Source of the DNA: Apostichopus californicus
Taxonomy: Eukaryota > Echinodermata > Holothuroidea > Aspidochirotida > Stichopodidae
Length of the DNA: 31,395 nucleotides
Direction of reading: 5' to 3'
Assembly (NCBI GenBank): GCA_020650975.1
Contig: JAIPMN010051546.1
Location: 1 to 31,395 of the forward strand
Part shown: positions 8,701 to 25,749 of the stretch, piece after piece
Layout of the letters: every line of letters starts with the position of its first letter
Position numbering within the stretch: the first letter of the stretch is position 1
Position numbers and translations under genes: made by a program
The notes under the pieces: model-generated
Databases searched by the model: none
Told to the model about the DNA's origin: nothing
Seen by the model: only the letters and a program-made list of their open reading frames with translations

Positions 8701-11700
8701 ATGTTGCAAAATGGCAATTAGACATAATTCAGGCCGGGACTTACCTCACATATTTTCTTTGAAACAATGGATGTCTCAGTCTGCATATGGTGATGGATTT
8801 ATTAATTGCATTAAATGTGGCTCCCAGGAGTCCTCCGCCTAACCCCATGGCGATGAAGAACAGTAGGTCCATGGCTGTCCAGAGGTTACAGTCCCCACCA
8901 TGGCACTGATTCATGGAAAAATGGTGGAGAGGATTTTATGGTTACTATGGTATGAAACATTGGGCTCATTCACTGAGATATATGCATATCGAATAATCAT
9001 AATTTATTTCTTTAACATGCACAATATTAACATAAACGTTATCACGGGGACTATAATACAAAGAATAAGTAACAGAAAAGCACAAAAAAAGGGAATTGTT
9101 TTTTATCAGTCTAGAATGAAAAAGGACCAAAAAATGACAATGACCACAAAGTAAGAACACTCAGGAGTAAAATGAAATCGAGGGAAGTCCTTTTCCGATT
9201 GAAGACATGAAGACCAAGTGACATGGGTATGGCCAATCACCATACCTGCGTCAATACACATAGCTCAAATTTCTGTTGCACGATAGTTACAACTATGCAT
9301 ACTGAAATGTAGGCATGTTTTTTTAATTGAGATCGTACTTTTTGATTGCGATCATATCGCATAACATGAGTCCAGTCAGTCTGCATGCCTAAGTGTTGAT
9401 CACAACACTTAGTTCAACTATCTGCTGCATTGGTATTTGATGTACTTGAGTGTTTTAACAGCTTGAGTGCGATTGGGGTTTCAGCTAAACTTGTACCAAT
9501 TCATATACCGATGAATTCAATAAATATGAAATATGTACGAAAATCTTACCTGAAATAATCCAAAATCGATAAGACCTGGAATATTCAAATGACCCCATTC
9601 TTTGAAGTAAAGACCAGACAGCATGAAATTCAGGGTAAACGTGGCAGACATGGCACAGAAAAACTGGCAAAGGAAATATTTTTAAGATATTGATCAGTTT
9701 AATCACTCAAAAGGTTGCCTCATTTAGTTATCTGTCAGTAACAGACTTACCTATCCCCTCACAACTAATGCACTAGAATTTTTCACAACATGCTATATCT
9801 AATACTTTTAACGCTGCATTCTGGGTTGGGTCTTTTTAAGGTTTATATTGCCAATCTTTGTAATAATTCACAGATTTTTACTTGATACCCCTCCATCTAA
9901 CTCCATCAATTGAGATGTTCTCATCATCAGTAAATCTATTAAGAACATTACCGATGGTTGTGTCATGTTTTCATTAAAGGTTGACTGGCGAGATTGTTCA
10001 CCATTACAATACCTATTGCACACATGAATGTCGGTGGGGTTTTCGCATCTACTTTATGATGTTCATGCGAGTGGGAGAAGATGGGTTCATCACACACCTC
10101 TCTATCACATGTTTACAGTGCCGAGGCTGTTTTGTGTATGTCTCCCTATAATGGCCATGGGGTGGAGATACACATAAGTGAATGCCGGTGGGGGTTTTCG
10201 CATCTTCTTTATGCTGTTCATGTGAGTGGGAGATGGGTTCATCACACACCTCTCTATCACATGTTTACAGTGCAGAGGCTGTTTTGATGATGCTGTCTCA
10301 CTATAATATTAATCATATTTGATTTTTATAGAGCGCTTTACACCAGCGATAGGTCTCAAAGCACTTTACAGACGTTATATTACCCCTGGTCAATGATAAC
10401 CTGTCCCAGAGACAATCCCTCCAGTCGGCAGCAGTTATATACTTCGCCCAATGACAAGTTACCTCACAGGTACCCATTTAACCCCTGGGTGGAGAGAGGG
10501 GCAAGTGAGATAAAGCATCTTGCCCAAGGACACAACGTAATGAACTAGGCATGAATCGAACCAGCAATCCTTGGATCACGAGTCCGACACCTTAGCCAAT
10601 TGGCCACCACGCTCTAATGGCCATGTGGTGGAGATACTCATTTTCAGTAACCATCATTACACACACATCCTCATCATGGTTCCGTTTCAATGATCATTAT
10701 CTAAATGAACTTACGGTTCTCCATGTCAGAGCTTGATTCCAGAACGATGACCCCTCCTCTAGACTAAACAGGACTCCTCCTATAGGAGCACCGAATGCAG
10801 CTGTGACAATGGAGATGAACACATTGTTTAGTAATTCAGAGGTATTTCATTTCTTTAGGGGATCAATGTAACAGTTAATCCATGTTGCTTCGTGTCATTG
10901 TAAAGATGATATCATATTTCTGGATACCATTTTTTTACAAGAATAGAAACAAAACAAGTGCATCAATGCAAAAGTTACATTTTGCAATGAATTTGCCTTA
11001 ATCAGGTGGTAACATACCTTAAATGTTAAACATAAGAGAACTTGGTACTAGATTTTAAGATTTTAAGTCAAATCGATAAAACAGTATTTTTCTTTTGTAG
11101 AAATTTATTTTTTACCTGCTACTCCAGCAGCGGCCCCTGCTGAGACAAAGTCTCTTTTATCCCTACATTGGAAATAAAAATAATCTTCACTTATGATGGA
11201 ATGGTCAGTGAGAACAGCTTTAATACAAAACTCAATTCTTCTTTATTATGAGAAATATTCAATTTGGATGAAATGTTGTCAATACAAGTCTCAAAGCTGG
11301 TTTATACCCTGGAGGCTGTTTCAAGTCAATATTGTTCTTACTGCTATTGGTCACAATTTCGTGCATTTATCGTGGAAGTGGAAGATGGACTTACCTATCA
11401 CTCCGGAAGAATGGAAAGTTGAAATTCAATTTCTTGAAGGAGATGCTCTGAAATTGAGGAATCCCTGCTCCTACCACTGCACCGCTATGAATCATGGGAC
11501 CCTCCTTGCCAACAAACAGACCTGACAAACAAATGTAAACATCACTTAATAACTGTATATCCAGATCAATTAATATGGCTCTCTGACAATTCTTTGTCCT
11601 GCAGATATTTTATCTACAGTGGCAGGGGTAGAGGATGTGGGTGGAGGGAGGTAGGTGGGAGGATGGTAGGTGGGAGGATGGTAGGGAGGGAGGTAGGGAG

Positions 11701-14700
11701 GGAGAAAAGGGAAGACAGGAGATTTGAAAGGAACAATGCCCAACTGTAATCTCTTATGGTGATCTGCTCACAAAAGCCCTTTATGCACATAGGCACATAT
11801 TTTATCATGAATGCAAGCCTACACAAACAATGTTAGCAGGTTATCTGGACTACCAATGAAGATATGAAATTTTGAAGCTAACCTGCTCCATTGAACTTCA
11901 TTGCTTAGATGAAAATCCTCTCTTTAAAATGTAAACTACTGCTTTAAAATTAAAGCAATAGGTTCCTAACAATACATTTGCATTTCTGTTGCTATGGTAC
12001 CCTTCATTCTAGATGTTCTATTTGTCCAGCAGATACCCAAGATTCTAGATGCTGTTTGTCCAGCAGATGAGACCTTATATTCTAGATGCTCTATATGTCC
12101 AGCACATACCTTAGATTCTACATTCAAACACTTGATCATCAAAAATCTACTTTACTCACCACCAGAGACACTAAAGAGAACTCCGACAGCTTTAGCAATG
12201 AGAGTCTTCAACCTGACGACATGAGGTACTTTAACACCGTTCAGATAACACTTTATCTCTGGGATGCCAGAACCGGCTGCAATGGGCTGATAAAAATCAA
12301 AAGAGAAAGTGTTATGGGAGCCTAAATGGGGTGGAGGGTCAATGAACACATTATTAATTTTATTTGCAGAGATCAGTCATTTCTTACATTCCTATAAGAG
12401 AGCAGGGGTCGCATTTTCATATAAAAACGGTCGTAAATGTTTTTGGAATATGATTTTTTTACAGACTGGTCGTAACTTTCGAGATTCCTGTCATAAGAAT
12501 CATGACTATTATAAATTGTCTTTTGCATGTTTTAATAATTGATTTAACACTGAAAAGTCATACTGTAATATTACCAATTTCTAGCCCACTCTTTTGACGT
12601 TTATTCGAAATGAAGGTGATTGTTTTAATATTTTTCATAACGATTAAGATGACAATGTGCTCTGCTTCTTTCTCTGTACTGTGATCTACTTCCTGCAGTG
12701 ACCAAGGATTTATTTGACATCTGAATAAGATCTTTATACAAAGTTTTCGACCAGCAGTGTGGATTATTTGTGTGTGTTTTATAAGGGTCCCATCTGCAAC
12801 GAGAATATACTCTTAGACATCCGACCTACGGATGGACACCATCTTCACACTGAAAAGAACACAAGGATGAAAAAAATCATTTGAATATAAAAGAGTAACT
12901 CAGTCTCACCTCAAATGCACAGAGGACACTGGCTACTAACACAAACAAAGCATTGAATGCTATAAGGATGCCCAGAGGGGCCATGAGACACTTGTAATCT
13001 TGGCCACATGGTGTAATATCTGACAAATTTAAATGTTAAAGATTTAACAACAAAACCATACAAAATGTTGACACAACTCACATCATCAAATTACTAACCA
13101 GCAATTTCACAGCAATGTTTTAAAATGGTTGGTTGAAGACCACGCGAAATCACTCCAGAAAGGAAAGTCAACGTTCCACAAATCAAAGTATTTAAACGGA
13201 CATAACCATTAGCACAATTTATTCTGGATTGTTGTTCAATTAGAAGAAATTTTTCTGAAGAAACAAAACCAGTGTAAGGTACTGTACCTTGAATTGTGGT
13301 GGGAACGATCCAAAATTTTGCTCCCGGTAACCCTTTGATAATTTTGGTCGGTCCATCAGTTACCTGTTCCTTACGGATTCAACCTAAACCCTGCTAGGCC
13401 TATACTGAGGGCAGAAATAAGCCTAAGAACTACAGCAGTATTTTCACTTTCCATCTGTTAATAATTATACAAATATTAAGCTTTCATGATTACTGAAGTG
13501 TATAAGAAGGTTAAAACCATTGTAAACCTTCTTGTGTTAGGAAAAAAAATCAAAACTACAGTAAGATATGTTTCCCAAAAGGTTATGAGGGCAGTATTGA
13601 AGAACTCATCACGCAAAGACTCCGCCGGATGTGTGACCTAATTAATTTATTTTGCCTTCGGCTTTGAGTACAATGTTTCTGTATGCTGCCGTGTTGGACG
13701 AATCTAACCGTAATAGTAATTACCGACTTTGCGATCTGTGTTATAGTCATTGCCCACTTTGCAATGCTGAGTACCTATCATAATTTTGCAAGTTCAGTAA
13801 GAGTGACTCCATAGTTTTCCCTTTCAGGAATCCCCCCCAAAAGAGGAAACAATGGTACACACTAAATATACATCATTATTTAAGTCTGAAAATAACATTT
13901 TGGACACTTCAAGGTTACAAACAAAGAGGGACTTTAACAGGTTTTATTGTCTGTTTTTATGATTATTTTATTTGATATTAAAAGGATACACGTATCGACT
14001 GTGGTGAACTTTAACGAACTCAGCTTCTTCACAAAGAAATCTATGAACACTGCAACCTACACAGGAGGAAAAAATGTTAAGAAGTTAAGAATGATGAATC
14101 TTGCTACTGCATAACCAGAACACACATCATACAAGGTTGGCACCATTGAGGTTTAACAAAACTGTGTTATCTTAGAATGGATATAGATACAACTATAGTT
14201 TATGCATAGCAAAAACCTGCTCTAAATGTCTAACATTGTGTAGAGCAACCTTGGCTGATTGTGCATTATAACATTTTGCTCTGCTATTAATAGATAAATT
14301 CCCTGCAGAATAATGTTTTAAATAAATTCAGTTTCTCTTAACTGGCCCTATGTTTTTGTGGGTTTTCTCTCATAAATTTTTTGTCAGTTTACCACATTTG
14401 TTTAATCTGGAGAAGATTTCTTCAAAAACTGAAACATACATCATGGTCTCTAAGAAACAATTAACAAAAGATCATTCAACAATGCTTTTTAACCTTTGTA
14501 GAAACAAGTTATAATATTAAAATAATATTAATAAATTTTAAGATACAGTTTGCATTGGATTTGGCAACAGTCTTATGGTTACACACTCTACACTTGCCTG
14601 TTAAATTTAACTGTGCCTGAAAATAAATGGTTCCTTGGTAAAAATCATCCAGATACGATTAAGTTCAAAGGCTTGCCATCGAAAGTATATATATAACAGT

Positions 14701-16165
14701 ATATTAAATTTGGTCGACACACAAGTTTTTGCATCGGATCAAACTATTATCTAGTACCTTGACGGTTAGGAACAACAGAATTGGTCGTAACCACGTAGTA
14801 AGGCTGCATGGTTTTGGCTGAAGTTAAAACCGGTTGGATTTCAATTTTTACACTGGTTTGAACCGAAAAAAATGGTTTTTAAGGTATACATGTGTGCTAC
14901 AAATATATATATGGTATCCGTCAAAAAGACGCCCATGGGGCAGTGACACAAACAGTGCGACAGCAAGAAAAAAAAACAGTAAACATAGTACAAGAAATAT
15001 ACTCAAACTCAAACTAATTGGTGAAATAAAATTCAACAGTTGTTCCTTCTGATGTGCAAAGGTATATAGGGGAAATAAATATATGTATCTCACCAGGCCA
15101 GTTGTTGCACCGATTATAAACATGAGAATCCATTTTACTGCCTCTAAATGTTTTGGTATCCAGGAGGAGCTGCCCTTCACCATCTCCTTGTAAGGTTCAT
15201 TGTAGCAGATATCATAGTCCAGACTCTGAAGAGAACAGCAAACGACAAACGAGCGTTAACGAACTGGATTAATTTTCAGCAATGTCAGGTATTCTAAGAC
15301 TGACACCGAATAATGAGAATTCAAGAGTTGTTTTACAAACTGCACACTGTCAGTTTTTAAGGTTACTTTCAAAATTCTCAATACAATAACCTTGTTCAAA
15401 AAAAAAAAATATCGAACTTACTTCATAATCTTCTGTCATAAGATCTTTGGGAGTTGTTCTAGGCGCTGAATCCTCAAATAGTAATGGCTGTCGTAAAACA
15501 AAGTGGAGAAAAACATTTCTAGAAAATTCTTTCTTTTCAGAAAAATTGCTTGACTTGAAAGAAGAGAAACAGTAATGAAGTAAACTTGCTTCCAATCTTT
15601 GTTTTTTCAATTAATCCATAATTAAAAACAACTTCGTTAAATTGACTTGTGACATCAAGCAGCCCGGTAGATTGTGAGACAAAGGACCATTAACATCATC
15701 AAGTAAAGGAACTGTAGTTTGGTGAATTTGGCAAGTGTTACAAATGATTGCAAATCTTTAGATATTTAAAGTTCAATTCCAATGTAATCATCTGACTAGC
15801 CTAAAAACAAACTTGAAAGTTACATACAAAAGTGTGCATGTCTATTCTCCAGTTCAAGAGGCTATTGTTATAAAGACACTACTGATATTCATCCCATCTT
15901 GATATACACAATTTGGCTTATTTATGTCTTTACAACTCTCAAAGTTTGATGAATTCTTCTGTCTTATAATCAAAACAAGTCTTCTAATTATGTACACAAA
16001 TGGCTGATTAATGTTATTTTGTATCTATTTTGTAATTACTATTTAAGTAAACATAATATCAAAACTTCTGAGCATTCTTTCAAGCAGAAACTCCTAAGAT
16101 CAACTCACCACATCTTGATCATAGTTGGTACCAAATTGCCAACGAGTTTCAGTTTGACGTGACAT
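5621..16165 (-). CDS. CLCN6: CLCN6-like chloride/proton exchanger (ClC-6), 5' half, 13 coding exons, 3' end outside window
   Basis: The gene encodes a CLC-family membrane transporter. ClC-6 is known as a late-endosomal Cl-/H+ antiporter. Joining 13 exons (listed separately) on the minus strand gives 439 residues in one frame, with GT/AG at every intron and matching phases. The order follows vertebrate ClC-6: an ESLDYD motif near residue 41, GSGIPE at 149-154 (anion selectivity), GKEGPMIH with the gating glutamate at about 193, [12 protein letters not shown] with the proton glutamate at about 260, and the luminal [10 protein letters not shown] block near 417. The gap between the two glutamates equals that of the human protein (200 and 267). 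The later transmembrane helices and the CBS domains are not in the window; intron 13 must run past base 1. The start ATG (16163-16165) follows an in-frame TGA two codons upstream. The N-terminus is several residues shorter than in human. Family assignment is secure from many aligned motifs. Confidence 0.95.
5874..7236 (+). mobile_element. probable solo LTR of an LTR retrotransposon
   Basis: This 1.36-kb block in CLCN6 intron 12 starts TGTAG and ends CTTCA (TG...CA). TCAA flanks it (5870-5873 and 7237-7240). It has no long frame. It has a TATA-like TATAAAT at 6371 and AATAAA at 7116-7121 about 115 bases before the end, as in an R/U5 junction. The flanking identity actually extends over ATCAATGTAG on both sides, so the exact borders are uncertain. 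It is more GC-rich in places than its neighbours. Confidence 0.5.
7237..7706. other. CLCN6 intron 12, remainder
   Basis: No feature recognised. It contains a G-rich then A-rich stretch (7588-7640) close to the exon 12 donor. Confidence 0.5.
7707..7797 (-). CDS. CLCN6: CLCN6 coding exon 12
   Basis: This exon encodes residues 365-395, starting [20 protein letters not shown] and ending [11 protein letters not shown]. It aligns with human RVLESLLVSLVTTVVVFVASMVLGEC. It is 91 bases, ending in phase 0, donor GTAAGC. Confidence 0.93.
7798..8744. other. CLCN6 intron 11
   Basis: AT-rich with poly-A runs near 7863 and 8605. No repeat or coding signal recognised. Confidence 0.6.
8745..8905 (-). CDS. 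CLCN6: CLCN6 coding exon 11
   Basis: This exon encodes residues 312-364 plus two bases. It includes [20 protein letters not shown] and GATFNAINK, matching human [25 protein letters not shown]. It is 161 bases, acceptor ATCAG, donor GTAAGT. Confidence 0.95.
8906..9549. other. CLCN6 intron 10
   Basis: It contains only a perfect 10-bp-stem inverted repeat at 9389-9412 (listed separately). Confidence 0.6.
9389..9412. repeat. perfect inverted repeat, 10-bp arms
   Basis: CTAAGTGTTG and CAACACTTAG pair around the loop ATCA. A shorter palindrome, GCGATCATATCGC, lies just upstream. No function assigned. Confidence 0.6.
9550..9663 (-). CDS. CLCN6: CLCN6 coding exon 10
   Basis: This exon encodes residues 274-311, starting [17 protein letters not shown], aligned with human [17 protein letters not shown], and ending [11 protein letters not shown]. 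It is 114 bases, phase 0 to 0, acceptor CCAG, donor GTAAGA. Confidence 0.95.
10023..10304. repeat. 152-bp tandem duplication in CLCN6 intron 9
   Basis: ATGGGTTCATCACACACC recurs at 10081 and 10233. Both copies share the preceding TTTTCGCATCT block and the following CACATGTTTACAGTGC block. The end of the second copy (AATGGCCATG.GGTGGAGATAC) is found at 10616, displaced by a SINE. Confidence 0.85.
10308..10615 (-). mobile_element. tRNA-derived SINE with LINE-like 3' tail
   Basis: Read on the minus strand it starts with a tRNA-like head (AGCGTGGTGGCCAATTGGCT, box B GGTTCGATTC). Next comes a central domain, TGTCCTTGGGCAAG, found in widespread animal SINEs. The tail, TGTAAAGTGCTTTGAG... to AAAGCGCTCTATAAAA, matches the 3' end of L2/CR1-like LINEs. 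A short AAT duplication flanks it (10305-10307 and 10616-10618). Confidence 0.8.
10715..10800 (-). CDS. CLCN6: CLCN6 coding exon 9 (proton glutamate)
   Basis: This exon encodes residues 245-273, including [20 protein letters not shown]. The second E of SLEE (about 260) corresponds to the internal proton-transfer glutamate of CLC exchangers, so the exchanger signature is intact. It is 86 bases, ending in phase 0, donor GTAAGT. Confidence 0.97.
10801..11115. other. CLCN6 intron 8
   Basis: AT-rich, no feature recognised. Confidence 0.6.
11116..11162 (-). CDS. CLCN6: CLCN6 coding exon 8
   Basis: This 47-base micro-exon encodes [16 protein letters not shown] (229-244). Fifteen of these residues follow the human order [16 protein letters not shown] exactly. 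Both ends are in split codons that join exons 7 and 9 in frame. Confidence 0.96.
11395..11521 (-). CDS. CLCN6: CLCN6 coding exon 7 (gating glutamate)
   Basis: This exon encodes residues 187-228 plus two bases. It starts [20 protein letters not shown]; the E of GKEGP (about 193) is the gating glutamate of the CLC family. It ends FFRSD before a split arginine codon. The acceptor is GTCAG and the donor GTAAGT. Confidence 0.97.
11522..12159. other. CLCN6 intron 7
   Basis: It holds a purine tract of GGGAGGTAGG-type repeats at 11623-11705. It also holds three loose repeats of TTCTAGATGCT/TCCAGCAGAT at 12006-12110. Confidence 0.6.
11623..11705 (+). repeat. G-rich purine microsatellite
   Basis: Repeats of GGAGG, GGTGGGAGGATGGTA and GGGAGGGAGG give many closely spaced G triplets on the plus strand, a potential G-quadruplex. 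It is C-rich in the CLCN6 transcript. Confidence 0.65.
12160..12286 (-). CDS. CLCN6: CLCN6 coding exon 6 (GSGIPE selectivity motif)
   Basis: This exon encodes residues 145-186 plus one base. It starts [20 protein letters not shown], nearly identical to human [26 protein letters not shown] is the first anion-coordinating CLC motif. The acceptor is ATCAG and the donor GTGAGT. Confidence 0.97.
12287..12909. other. CLCN6 intron 5
   Basis: No repeat, RNA or coding signal recognised. Confidence 0.6.
12910..13019 (-). CDS. CLCN6: CLCN6 coding exon 5
   Basis: This exon encodes residues 108-144: a cysteine-containing luminal segment (TPCGQDYKC) and then a hydrophobic helix ending VLCAFE. It aligns with the human block ending FLASLLVLIE. 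It enters in phase 1 and ends in phase 0, donor GTGAGA. Confidence 0.92.
13020..13989. other. CLCN6 intron 4
   Basis: No feature recognised. A GC-richer stretch at 13370-13440 has no homolog I know. Confidence 0.6.
13990..14056 (-). CDS. CLCN6: CLCN6 coding exon 4
   Basis: This exon encodes residues 86-107 plus one base ([17 protein letters not shown]...), matching human VGLFVDFFVRLFTQLKF. The acceptor is GTGTAG and the donor GTATCC. It ends in phase 1 and joins exon 5 to make a tyrosine codon. Confidence 0.93.
14057..15093. other. CLCN6 intron 3
   Basis: AT-rich. An open frame of about 110 codons on the minus strand here is exon 3 reading through its donor, not a separate gene. Confidence 0.6.
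15094..15225 (-). CDS. CLCN6: CLCN6 coding exon 3
   Basis: This exon encodes residues 42-85, starting [12 protein letters not shown]. It includes [19 protein letters not shown], the start of the first membrane helix, which aligns with human EAVKWMVVFAIGVCTGL. It is 132 bases, phase 0 to 0, donor GTGAGA. Confidence 0.95.
15422..15487 (-). CDS. CLCN6: CLCN6 coding exon 2
   Basis: This exon encodes residues 20-41 ([12 protein letters not shown]... ending TEDYE), 66 bases, phase 0 to 0. The acceptor is ACAG and the donor GTAAGT. It leads directly into the conserved ESLDYD motif completed by exon 3. It is acidic cytosolic N-terminus. Confidence 0.88.
15488..16108. other. CLCN6 intron 1
   Basis: AT-rich, no feature recognised. 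Confidence 0.6.
16109..16165 (-). CDS. CLCN6: CLCN6 coding exon 1
   Basis: This exon encodes residues 1-19, starting MSRQTETRW and ending DQDV, phase 0, donor GTGAGT. An in-frame TGA lies two codons upstream, which fixes this ATG within the exon. A possible splice acceptor (TTCACAG) just above 16209 suggests a 5'-UTR intron, but no upstream noncoding exon was identified. The cytosolic N-terminus is not conserved with vertebrates. Confidence 0.8.
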
Positions 16166-16209
16166 GATTCATCAGGCTGTAAACACCTCGACCAACAAAG
16201 CCAGCACAC

Positions 16210-19200
16210 CTGTGAATTCATACAGTATGCTAAAGTTTATAGTCAACAGTTACGTAAGCTTTATACACAAGGAAGCGAAACATTTAATAAGAACTAAATT
16301 CATTTAAGTATATAATGCTAGAGTACTTTCAGTTTTAAGTCAAAGCCTTTAGTAGTTTATTGAAATCTGTCCATAAATCTGGTTCAGTTAATTCTAGGAT
16401 GGACAGGCAAGAAATAAACAATTTGGTTTCATTTTCAGGATTTAAAGCAACAAGTTCTTAGTATGGATACAGTACCACAAAACATTCAGTTTTTAGGGCT
16501 ATCATAACCAGATGCTGACATCAATTCATGCTACATTTCTCTGTAACAAAAATAACTTGCATCCCTATTTCTAATGGTTTACTTGCTGGGCAACCTACTT
16601 TACAAAATACTAAATGTTGAGAAGTGAAGAAAAAATCAAACCTAAAAAATTGTAACACTTTTATTAATGAACAAGGCTTAGGCCTAACGCTATGACAATG
16701 TAGACCTAACCATCTGCTTAAGTATGGCATTGTTTATTGTAAAGCTGATTTGTAAATATCATACAGTTTAGGGTCAACAAAATATATGCTTACTTGACAA
16801 TTACTGAAAGCTAGATGGCTGTGGACCTAAGTCTAATTAAACCCCTTTATTTTCATTGTCCATGATGTGCAGCTAACAGTCCTCCTACACACATTTAAAG
16901 CATCAGTAGGCTGGTAGAAATTTTATTTTTCGATGGAGATCATTGAACAGACCTTGGCTAGGGCCATAGCTGAGGTATATAAGCTGACAATTTTTGTTCT
17001 ACTTCTTAGTTAAATGTGTATCTTAGCTAATGGAAGGGTCCATGTATCATTTTACCTAAGATATCCTTAGGCATGCCATTATATACAACTATTGTACCAG
17101 TCAATGTTATTAATGCAGTATATTGGGGGAACAACTACAAAATACCTGGCCACTCTGAGATGTATCCAAACATTCGGATGCACAGATGCCCAGCCAACTT
17201 ACTGTGTTACCAGAAATGAACCTGAAATGCTTGTCAGATCTAATTGTACGGTATGCCAACCCCAACATATATTAAGTAATGCTAATTATTATCTAAATAA
17301 AAGAAGTTACAAGTCCAATTGAACTGATGTGGAGTGCATGGTGACATCTAATAGTAATACACAACTTTAATTTGACAATGATCCAACATTGTTGTGCCGT
17401 ATTTTAATTTTTGGTAAACTTAAAAAAAATGTACACCGAACAAGGCTTACTTTCAAAAGTGGATGCACAGATACGGAGTGGACAAATCTAATACAAGACT
17501 TCAATTTGAAAATCACCTAAAACCACCCTAGCAGATAGTACTAAATAGATCTGAAAATAAATTGAGGTAGAGTTCTGGCATCTTATTAAGTGACTGGGCA
17601 TCAACACATCCAGATAATAGGATAGATCCCTCAAGTGGCCCAGCATTCTACAGTTGTTGCAACTTTAGCTTGACTTTTGTAACATTTAGTCCATGTTACA
17701 AGCTACTGTTTATAAACTACATTAGGCTGTGTCAGGCTATATCCCTGGTTGAGTGAATGGTTAGGATAAACAGGTTTAAGTTAGACTACAGAAGCCGTGT
17801 AACTAATGAAAGACCACAATAACACTAACAGTTGATTTCTTCTTTTCTTTTGTCATAATCTCAGTGACTCCGGAAAAATATATATGTATCTTTACAACCA
17901 CACAAAATAAACAAATTTCTAACATTTCCTGAAATTTTATCCAACTCTGTCTACTAATATGATATTCCTATGTAATTTTAATTCTCAAGAGAAAAAATTC
18001 TAAATCAATTGCAGCAGTGAACTTGCCAATTAAAGGGTGTGAAGACTCGCACAAAAAGAAACGTCTAATGCCGGTAATCTGACCTAGTTTCGAATGAGGT
18101 GTAAGAAGTGTAAGACACCACCATTGATCACAGAAAATACACACACAGCTTGCTACCGTCGGTAATTAGACAATAGTGTACAGTCAGTACATACAGCTGC
18201 GGTCAATACCCAAAGCACATGTACAAACGATACAGCGATGGACATCTCAGGTCCAGCTTAAGATTACAAGGTATCATGTTTCATTACTGTCTGCATTTTG
18301 TAGCGACACTAACAAAACGTCACTTGCAGGCAACAGAAAGTTTACTTTTTCAGATGGCCGCACATGGTTTGGGGCGAGTCTTCAATGCCTTTAAGTTGTT
18401 GTTGGCATTATTTAGCTTACATATCGTTTGAAGTTTGTTCTTAATTATTCTTTTACAGCTCATCAACATTTCAACTTTCAGTTAAAAATCAGAAACCATG
18501 TTGGATTTCTGGCTCATCACAGGGATAATTCCAAATTGGGATTGAAAATCAAAATTATGTTGGGGTTGATGACAATTCTTGGTTCACCCAGCTACTGTGG
18601 GCATTCTTTGGAATAGATGAAGCACCACGATTAATGAGACCTGTCAAGACATTTACACTGACCTAGTAATATCTTCCAATATCAACGTTACGCCTACCTG
18701 AAATTAACCCTTCAACTTAGGCTTCCCTACACAAACTGTTACTGATTTAGGCTACTGAGTATTATTAAGAAGCCATGCCTAGGTTATATCCTATGCGGAA
18801 GTTCGGCTAGGTCCTAAGCTTTTATTGAGAACTGACCCTTAAAATGGTAAGCTAGTGATACTAGTGTTAGAGTTAGGCCCTAATTTTTCATGAATGAATC
18901 CTTGCTAGTTTCCTTCTTCTTGCCAACGCTTAAATTGAGAGTCCAGGGTCTGCGTGCTACTGGCTCCGGTGGTCTCTGATCTGAGTTTGTGAAATGGTGT
19001 ATGCAGAACAGCTGAGAGGGAGACACATTACAGTGGCTGCAAGTTTGTTTTTGTTTGCACGTATGGCATGTATATGAATTCCATTAATATTTAGAAAAAG
19101 TTATTTTAACTATATGAACTATTATTTTTCCTTGAGTAATATTTACATTAATTTAATATAAAATTTGTAGATATTGAAATATTTTTTATGTGATTTTGAG

Positions 19201-19246
19201 GTGATTTTGCCTCCACGTAGCATTTACTGTTAGAAAGAGGTCACAA
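16210..19246. promoter_or_regulatory. head-to-head intergenic region of CLCN6 and YIPF3
   Basis: The start codons of the two genes are about 3.1 kb apart and point away from each other. Both promoters and any 5'-UTR exons must lie here. I see no TATA box at a telling place, no clear CpG island and no recognised repeat. Short open frames (17092, 18176, 18428) show no domain. Confidence 0.5.
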
Positions 19247-25531
<6,285 letters not shown>

Positions 25532-25640
25532 TCATAGGGTGGGTGTGGCCTGCTTGTATATTTGTGTGTGGAGGCTAATGGGGTGGTGGAGGAAGAGCAG
25601 AATGAATAGTCATAGAGTGGGTGTGGCCGGATATATTTCA

Positions 25641-25646
25641 AATAAA
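25641..25646 (+). promoter_or_regulatory. candidate YIPF3 polyadenylation signal AATAAA
   Basis: AATAAA lies about 110 bases after the YIPF3 stop, inside the tandemly repeated 3' UTR. The third repeat copy carries AATAAT at the same place. Further AATAAA hexamers at 25819 and 25839 are alternatives. Confidence 0.5.
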
Positions 25647-25749
25647 GCTGGAAAATATAGAAATGCAGGAGGCTAATGGGGTGGTGGAGGAAGAGGCAGA
25701 GCAGAATGAATAGTCATAGGGTGGGTGTGGCCTGCTATATTTCAAATAA

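Noticed and set aside
14848-15183. 111-codon minus-strand open frame as an independent gene
   Set aside because: Its first part is CLCN6 exon 3; the rest is intron read past the GTGAGA donor.
18176-18616. Overlapping plus-strand frames upstream of YIPF3
   Set aside because: No recognisable domain or splice link to YIPF3 exon 1; left as unannotated 5' flank.
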